A stretch of DNA of 64,000 nucleotides from an uncultured Bacteroidales bacterium (lineage in GTDB: Bacteria > Bacteroidota > Bacteroidia > Bacteroidales > Bacteroidaceae), in assembly GCA_902799355.1 (NCBI GenBank), contig CADCAG010000001.1, positions 1-64,000 on the forward strand, in the 5' to 3' direction. The position numbers and the translations under genes are program-made. The notes beneath the pieces were generated by a model, which was given only the letters and a program-made list of their open reading frames with translations, made no database searches and was not told the origin of the DNA. Of this stretch, positions 60,224-64,000 are shown piece by piece (positions within the stretch are counted from its first letter, which is position 1; every line of letters starts with the position of its first letter).

Positions 60224-61564
60224 ATGACTGACGAAAAAATCATGGCAACCATCAAACCCGATGGGGAGTGCTGGCAGCCGGAACTGGAGAAAATGCCACG
60301 TAAACAGCTCGAAGAGCTGCAAGTTAAGAAACTCAAGGAGAGTCTCAACGTAGCCTTGAAGTCACCGTTCTACAAGAAACGCTTGGGTGAGTTAGGCATT
60401 ACGGCTGATTCTATTAATAGTCTTGAGGACCTGCGTAAGATTCCGTTTACTACGAAGCAGGATTTGCGCGACAACTATCCCTACGGCTTGGTAGGCGGCA
60501 ATCTCGATGACGCCGTGCGTATTCACTCTACCAGTGGTACAACGGGTAACCCTTGTGTTGTTGTCTATTCTGAGCACGATATCTGCTCGTGGGCTAATAT
60601 GATTGCCCGCAACCTGTATATGGTGGGCTGTCGCAAGAGTGACGTTTTCCAGAACTCCAGCGGCTATGGTATGTTTACTGGTGGTCTCGGATTCCAGTAT
60701 GGTGCTGAGTGGCTGGGCGCTATGACGGTACCTGCTGCTGCTGGTAACTCGAAGCGTCAGATTAAGTTCATCAAGGACTTTGGTACTACCGCTCTCCATG
60801 CCATTCCTTCTTATGCCATCCGTCTGGCAGAGGTGTTCCAGGAGGAAGGTATTGATCCTCGTAGCACCAAGCTTCGTACCTTGTGTATTGGTGCTGAGCC
60901 TCATACTGAGGAACAGCGTCAGCGTATTGAGCGCATGTTGGGTGTCAAGGCTTACAACTCGTTTGGTATGACGGAGATGAACGGCCCTGGCGTCGCTTTC
61001 GAGTGTAAGTATCAGGAAGGTATGCACCTGTGGGAGGACAACTATATTGTCGAGATTGTTGATCCAGACACCTTCGAACCAGTGCCCGATGGCGAGATTG
61101 GTGAGATGGTGCTGACCACCCTCGATCGTACCATGATGCCAATCCTGCGTTACCGTACGCGTGACCTTACGCGCATCATTCCTGGTGAGTGTAAGTGTGG
61201 ACGTACCCATCGCCGTATTGACCGCATCAAGGGTCGTACCGACGATATGTTCATCATCAAGGGTGTTAACGTATTCCCCATGCAGGTGGAGAAGATTCTT
61301 GTTCAGTATCCTGGCTTGGGTAGCAACTACCTTATCACGCTCGATACGGAGGATGACAACGACATCATGACTGTTGAGGTTGAGCTTGATGGCCTGAATA
61401 CCGATGTCTTCCCTGAACTGCAGAAGATGACGAAGGATATCCAGCGTGCCTTGAAGGACGAGATCCTGCTCACACCACGTGTGAAACTTGTCAAGAAAGG
61501 CTCTCTGCCTGTCAGTGAAGGAAAGGCTGTACGTGTTCACGATTTAAGACCGGGTAGGGGATAA
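60224..61564 (+). CDS. paaK: Phenylacetate-CoA ligase-type acyl-CoA synthetase
   Basis: 446 aa (start at 60224; Met7 is also possible). ANL-family motifs: STSGTTGNPCVVVYS, AYNSFGMTEMNGPGV, ILRYRTRDLTRI, IKGRTDDMFIIKGVNVFP and KAVRVHD with the catalytic Lys. In gut Bacteroidetes PaaK-type ligases activate aryl acids, often in amino-acid fermentation. No other paa gene is nearby, so the substrate is not certain. Confidence 0.9.
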   Translation: MTDEKIMATIKPDGECWQPELEKMPRKQLEELQVKKLKESLNVALKSPFYKKRLGELGITADSINSLEDLRKIPFTTKQDLRDNYPYGLVGGNLDDAVRIHSTSGTTGNPCVVVYSEHDICSWANMIARNLYMVGCRKSDVFQNSSGYGMFTGGLGFQYGAEWLGAMTVPAAAGNSKRQIKFIKDFGTTALHAIPSYAIRLAEVFQEEGIDPRSTKLRTLCIGAEPHTEEQRQRIERMLGVKAYNSFGMTEMNGPGVAFECKYQEGMHLWEDNYIVEIVDPDTFEPVPDGEIGEMVLTTLDRTMMPILRYRTRDLTRIIPGECKCGRTHRRIDRIKGRTDDMFIIKGVNVFPMQVEKILVQYPGLGSNYLITLDTEDDNDIMTVEVELDGLNTDVFPELQKMTKDIQRALKDEILLTPRVKLVKKGSLPVSEGKAVRVHDLRPGRG

Positions 61565-61565
61565 G

Positions 61566-61596
61566 GGAATTGATAATTGAAAATTGAGAATTGAGA
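61566..61596 (+). repeat. AATTGAG/AATTGAA tract
   Basis: Four imperfect heptamers between the ligase stop and the next ATG. Confidence 0.75.
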
Positions 61597-62154
61597 ATGA
61601 GGCAATTTCTTTTTTCGATGTTGCTATTGCTTGCTAACGGTGTCTTCGCCCACGCCCAGACAACTATGGGCGAAGCACTGAAAAGCATGCCAGACTCGCT
61701 GATGCCTTATCTGTCGCATAACAACCGATTGGATTGCATCGACTTCTGTGAAGCTAATATGAAGGCTGAGGTTCGTAATGCTCTTGAAGGAAAAAGTGAA
61801 CTCCTTCAGCTGACCTCCAGCTATGCTTTGTTCCGTCTGAACGATGCTTCTACGGTGGAACTATGTTTGTTGGAAGCAGATAGTCGACAGCTCATTTGCA
61901 TGATTCAAACCTATGGTACAGACTTGCGCGAAAGCGTCATCTCTTTCTATACTACTTCCTGGCAGCAATTGCCCACGGGACAGTTTCTTTCCATTGCCAA
62001 TCAGCAGTATGTTGCTCAGTATGATGCCGAGCAAAACGCTCTGACTCTTGAGAGCAACCACTACTTGGATCGTCCGGCTATGGAAGAACAGAAAGAGGTG
62101 GGAAAAGTGCAAATAAAATTTAAATGGATAAACGGCGAGTTTAAGAAAAGTTAA
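61597..62154 (+). CDS. DUF3256 family secreted protein
   Basis: 185 aa from ATG at 61597 (MRQFLFSMLLL), with a signal peptide ending AHAQ. TMGEALKSMPDSLMPYLSHNNRLDCIDFCEANMKAEVRNALEGKSELLQLT matches DUF3256, a Bacteroidetes family of unknown function. Follows the ligase gene after a repeat tract. Confidence 0.85.
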   Translation: MRQFLFSMLLLLANGVFAHAQTTMGEALKSMPDSLMPYLSHNNRLDCIDFCEANMKAEVRNALEGKSELLQLTSSYALFRLNDASTVELCLLEADSRQLICMIQTYGTDLRESVISFYTTSWQQLPTGQFLSIANQQYVAQYDAEQNALTLESNHYLDRPAMEEQKEVGKVQIKFKWINGEFKKS

Positions 62155-62181
62155 ACTTCTATAGTAAAATGCCCTGAAAAC

Positions 62182-62212
62182 TTGCAGATTGTAAGAAATA
62201 GTAGTATTTTTG
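62182..62212 (+). promoter_or_regulatory. Promoter of small RNA A
   Basis: TTG (62182-62184), 20-nt spacer, TATTTTTG (62205-62212). Confidence 0.65.
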
Positions 62213-62218
62213 CAGTGT

Positions 62219-62285
62219 GTTTTTCATGGTATTAGATTATTAAGGTTAATTTAAAAGTTGATTGTCGTGAGACAATCAATTTTTA
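62219..62285 (+). ncRNA. Small RNA A, about 65 nt
   Basis: From the promoter to a strong terminator hairpin (TTGATTGTC, loop GTGA, GACAATCAA, then T5). The body contains GGTATTAG (62228-62235) and TTAAGGTTAA (62240-62249). No reading frame. The sequence style resembles a recurrent Bacteroidales leader/sRNA, but I cannot name the class. Confidence 0.65.
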
Positions 62286-62343
62286 TTTGTGCCTATCTGA
62301 AGTATCTTTATGATGTCTAATAATGAAGGATTAAAGCATAGAG

Positions 62344-62370
62344 AAAGGGAACCCGAATGGGCTCCCTTTT
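62344..62370. terminator. Terminator behind rpmA
   Basis: AAAGGGA/TCCCTTT plus CCC/GGG with one mismatch; T-rich on the plus side and partly on the minus side. Confidence 0.6.
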
Positions 62371-62406
62371 CTTGTTTGTTTGGAATAAATTATTTGTTTT
62401 GTTCTC

Positions 62407-62670
62407 TTAGGCCTGAGCTTCAGGAATTACAGAAACATAACTCTTGTCGCGCTTGCCCTTGTGGAACTCTACGGTTCCATCAACCAGAGCGTAAAGAGTA
62501 TCGTCCTTACCCATAGCAACATTGTTACCTGCGTTGTGCTTAGAACCACGCTGACGAACGATGATGTTGCCTGCTACTACCTTCTGACCGCCAAAAATCT
62601 TGATGCCCAGTCGCTGAGCTGCACTCTCGCGGCCGTTCTTAGAACTACCTACACCTTTTTTATGTGCCAT
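62407..62670 (-). CDS. rpmA: Ribosomal protein bL27
   Basis: 87 aa: [24 protein letters not shown] is the canonical start (no cleaved leader) and [29 protein letters not shown] the core. Located at the peptidyl-transferase centre. 20 nt after rplU. Confidence 0.98.
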   Translation of the reverse strand: MAHKKGVGSSKNGRESAAQRLGIKIFGGQKVVAGNIIVRQRGSKHNAGNNVAMGKDDTLYALVDGTVEFHKGKRDKSYVSVIPEAQA

Positions 62671-62690
62671 AATGTTGTTCCTCCTACGTT

Positions 62691-63008
62691 TTAAGCGATT
62701 ACTGATTTAACTTCTACCTGGGTGTACTGCTGACGGTGACCGTTGCGCTTGCGAGAGTCCTTACGACGCTTCATCTTGAACACGATAACCTTCTCACCCT
62801 TTACGAGTGGATTAACCACTTCGCATACTACCTTTGCACCGTCTACGGTGGGTGCGCCTACCTGTACTGAACCTTCTTTGTCGACAAGCAGTACCTTGTC
62901 GAATTCAACAGTCTTACCGGCTTCCACATCTTTCATGTGGTTTACGAAGAGCTTCTTGCCCTCTTCAACCTTGAACTGTTGACCGTTGATCTCTACAATT
63001 GCGTACAT
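62691..63008 (-). CDS. rplU: Ribosomal protein bL21
   Basis: 105 aa from ATG at 63008 ([17 protein letters not shown]); the frame is open upstream but runs past the promoter. C-terminal [23 protein letters not shown] is typical. First gene of rplU-rpmA. Confidence 0.98.
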   Translation of the reverse strand: MYAIVEINGQQFKVEEGKKLFVNHMKDVEAGKTVEFDKVLLVDKEGSVQVGAPTVDGAKVVCEVVNPLVKGEKVIVFKMKRRKDSRKRNGHRQQYTQVEVKSVIA

Positions 63009-63094
63009 TGTTTTTAATTGTTTAACGGGTTTTTCTGCGTGGCGTGTCACCTCGTGCGACAGCTTCTTTGAGCCACTACAGACCAAATCGGCTG

Positions 63095-63126
63095 CAAAGG
63101 TACGAAAAAGTGAGCAAAATACCAAA
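63095..63126 (-). promoter_or_regulatory. Promoter of rplU-rpmA
   Basis: Minus strand TTTG (63123-63126), 20-nt spacer, TACCTTTG (63095-63102). Leader of about 80 nt. Confidence 0.85.
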
Positions 63127-63177
63127 AGAAATACCATTTTTTTTGTTTTTTCGAGCGTAAGTACCTTTTCTGCCCTA

Positions 63178-63272
63178 TAAAAACATAAAGCGGTGACCCT
63201 CACAGGCAACCGCTCTATAATCTTCAATAGGTATTAGTCCTTTTTAAGGTAAAAAGATTGTTTTCAGGATAA
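63178..63272 (-). ncRNA. Small RNA B, about 95 nt
   Basis: Starts at the promoter below and ends at hairpin AGCGGT...ACCGCT followed by TTATGTTTTT (minus sense). Its body contains the complements of GGTATTAG and TTAAGGTAA (63230-63237, 63244-63252), i.e. it is antisense to the two core blocks of small RNA A. No reading frame. Confidence 0.6.
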
Positions 63273-63278
63273 CGTTTG

Positions 63279-63310
63279 CAAAGGTACGACTATTTTTTGT
63301 ATTCACCAAA
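63279..63310 (-). promoter_or_regulatory. Promoter of small RNA B
   Basis: Minus strand TTTG (63307-63310), 20-nt spacer, TACCTTTG (63279-63286). No gene follows before rplU's own promoter. The stretch 63311-63448 beyond it holds nothing I can identify. Confidence 0.75.
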
Positions 63311-63448
63311 ACTTTTGGGCAATATTTTGTTTCTTTTTAACTGTGTGCCCACACATTTGTATAATTTTTGTAAAAGAGTGGGTGTTTAGGTGCAGTTTTC
63401 TGTGTTTTATCTAAGAAAATGTGTCGTTTGTCTTGAGTCAAAAAATGA

Positions 63449-63483
63449 AAAACACCGCCAATCTTTGATGACTGACGGCGCTT
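63449..63483 (-). terminator. Terminator of rpiB
   Basis: Minus-strand GCGCCGTCA pairs with TTGGCGGTG-type arm (wobbles included), followed by T5. Confidence 0.65.
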
Positions 63484-63522
63484 TGATTATTAGATACTGT
63501 TTCTTATTTCCGATTCTGTGTC

Positions 63523-63966
63523 TTATTTCTGAACGGGAATCTTATCTACGCGCTTCTGGTGGCGACCACCTTCGAAGGTTGCTGTAAAGAACTCGTCCAT
63601 AATCTTTCGGGCCATATTGTTGTCGATAAAACGACCGGGCATGACCAGCACGTTGGCATCGTTGTGCTGACGGATGAGGTGAGCTATCTCGGGAATCCAG
63701 CACAAACCGGCACGAACCTGCTGGTGCTTGTTCAGCGTGATGCTGATACCCTCGCCACTGCCGCAGATGGCAATGCCAGGATAAACCTCACCGCTCTCGA
63801 TGCCTTCGGCCAGTGCGTGGCCGAAGTCGGGATAATCGACACTTGCGTCGCTCCATGTACCATAGTCCTTGTAAGGATAACCCTTCTCTTCGAGGTACTC
63901 GAGCACGAACTTCTTGAGTGCAAAGCCTGCGTGGTCGCAAGCCACTCCAACTGTCTTTACTTCCAT
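63523..63966 (-). CDS. rpiB: Ribose-5-phosphate isomerase B
   Basis: 147 aa from ATG at 63966 (MEVKTVGVACDHAGFALKKFV). ACDHAG, GTWSDASVDYPDFG, ICGSGEGISITLNK with the catalytic Cys and GLCWIPEIAHLIRQHNDANVLVMPGRF are the LacAB/RpiB signature. It interconverts ribose-5-P and ribulose-5-P. In related genomes transketolase lies just upstream; that would be beyond the window end. Confidence 0.96.
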   Translation of the reverse strand: MEVKTVGVACDHAGFALKKFVLEYLEEKGYPYKDYGTWSDASVDYPDFGHALAEGIESGEVYPGIAICGSGEGISITLNKHQQVRAGLCWIPEIAHLIRQHNDANVLVMPGRFIDNNMARKIMDEFFTATFEGGRHQKRVDKIPVQK

Positions 63967-64000
63967 AGTCGTAAAAATTTTAAAAGGCACGGACCGTAAT

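Noticed and set aside
60392..61540. 382-codon minus-strand ORF opposite the phenylacetate-CoA ligase gene
   Set aside because: Mirror frame of a conserved enzyme with strong codon bias; composition (T, H, L, V rich) is typical of antisense frames.
63009..63227. 73-codon N-terminal extension of rplU
   Set aside because: It runs through the rplU promoter; bL21 begins at MYAIVEING.

Overview
The window looks like a chromosomal segment of a Bacteroidales bacterium, most likely a Prevotella/Segatella-type species. The evidence is: Bacteroidetes promoters (TTTG, 19-21 nt, TAnnTTTG) in front of many genes; no Shine-Dalgarno bias; an N-terminal FeoA domain fused to FeoB; a Rho factor with a long disordered insert; and several protein families typical of this phylum (DUF5687, DUF3256, DUF4296, VirE/HU cassettes). 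I identify taxonomy from gene content only; no 16S gene is present.

Layout. 1-16.3 kb is core chromosome: two ECF sigma / anti-sigma-like operons (269-2916 and 8407-11688, the second carrying an L,D-transpeptidase and a Spy/CpxP-like protein, so probably an envelope-stress unit), a RelA/SpoT-type enzyme with a degenerate hydrolase motif, mazG, ribonuclease Z, nth, deoD, rsmG and rho. 15.9-29.1 kb is an accessory island. It holds an HU-like protein plus a VirE-type primase/ATPase gene bounded by inverted repeats; a rhuM gene broken by an abi (HEPN) gene; a structured non-coding RNA upstream of an EcoRI-type adenine methyltransferase and a DUF262-HNH protein; a two-operon module (EVE-like reader, WYL regulator, HIRAN protein, ADP-ribosylglycohydrolase) whose two promoters carry the same operator; and a REP-associated transposase with two 25-bp REP palindromes that bracket the module. 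29.2-64 kb returns to core chromosome: thioesterase, engB, HAD lipoprotein, ABC-F, recR, glycosyltransferase, two tRNA-Asp genes, galE, proS, OmpA lipoprotein, mtgA, feoAB, GH51 arabinofuranosidase, rlmH, DUF5687, lolA-like, ftsK, RNase D-like, rlmI-like, tilS, ileS, DksA-like, lspA, nucleoside transporter, rsmE, paaK-type ligase, rplU-rpmA, rpiB.

The most interesting part is 23.6-28.0 kb. A WYL regulator lies between two operons. Each operon starts at a promoter in which an inverted repeat TTGTACC-N7-GGTACAA sits exactly 8 nt before the -7 box, at the -33 position. The encoded proteins (EVE-like base reader, HIRAN, ADP-ribosylglycohydrolase) suggest a regulated nucleic-acid or ADP-ribose based stress/defence system. 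Next to it, 16.3-23.2 kb shows layered insertions: duplicated promoters flank rhuM, abi sits inside rhuM, and an approximately 245-nt multi-stem RNA with its own promoter and terminator precedes a modification/HNH gene pair.

A second recurrent oddity is a set of simple tandem tracts (7, 9 or 14 bp units) in operon intergenic gaps directly in front of start codons; related repeat sequence has also entered the ABC-F gene in frame at two places.
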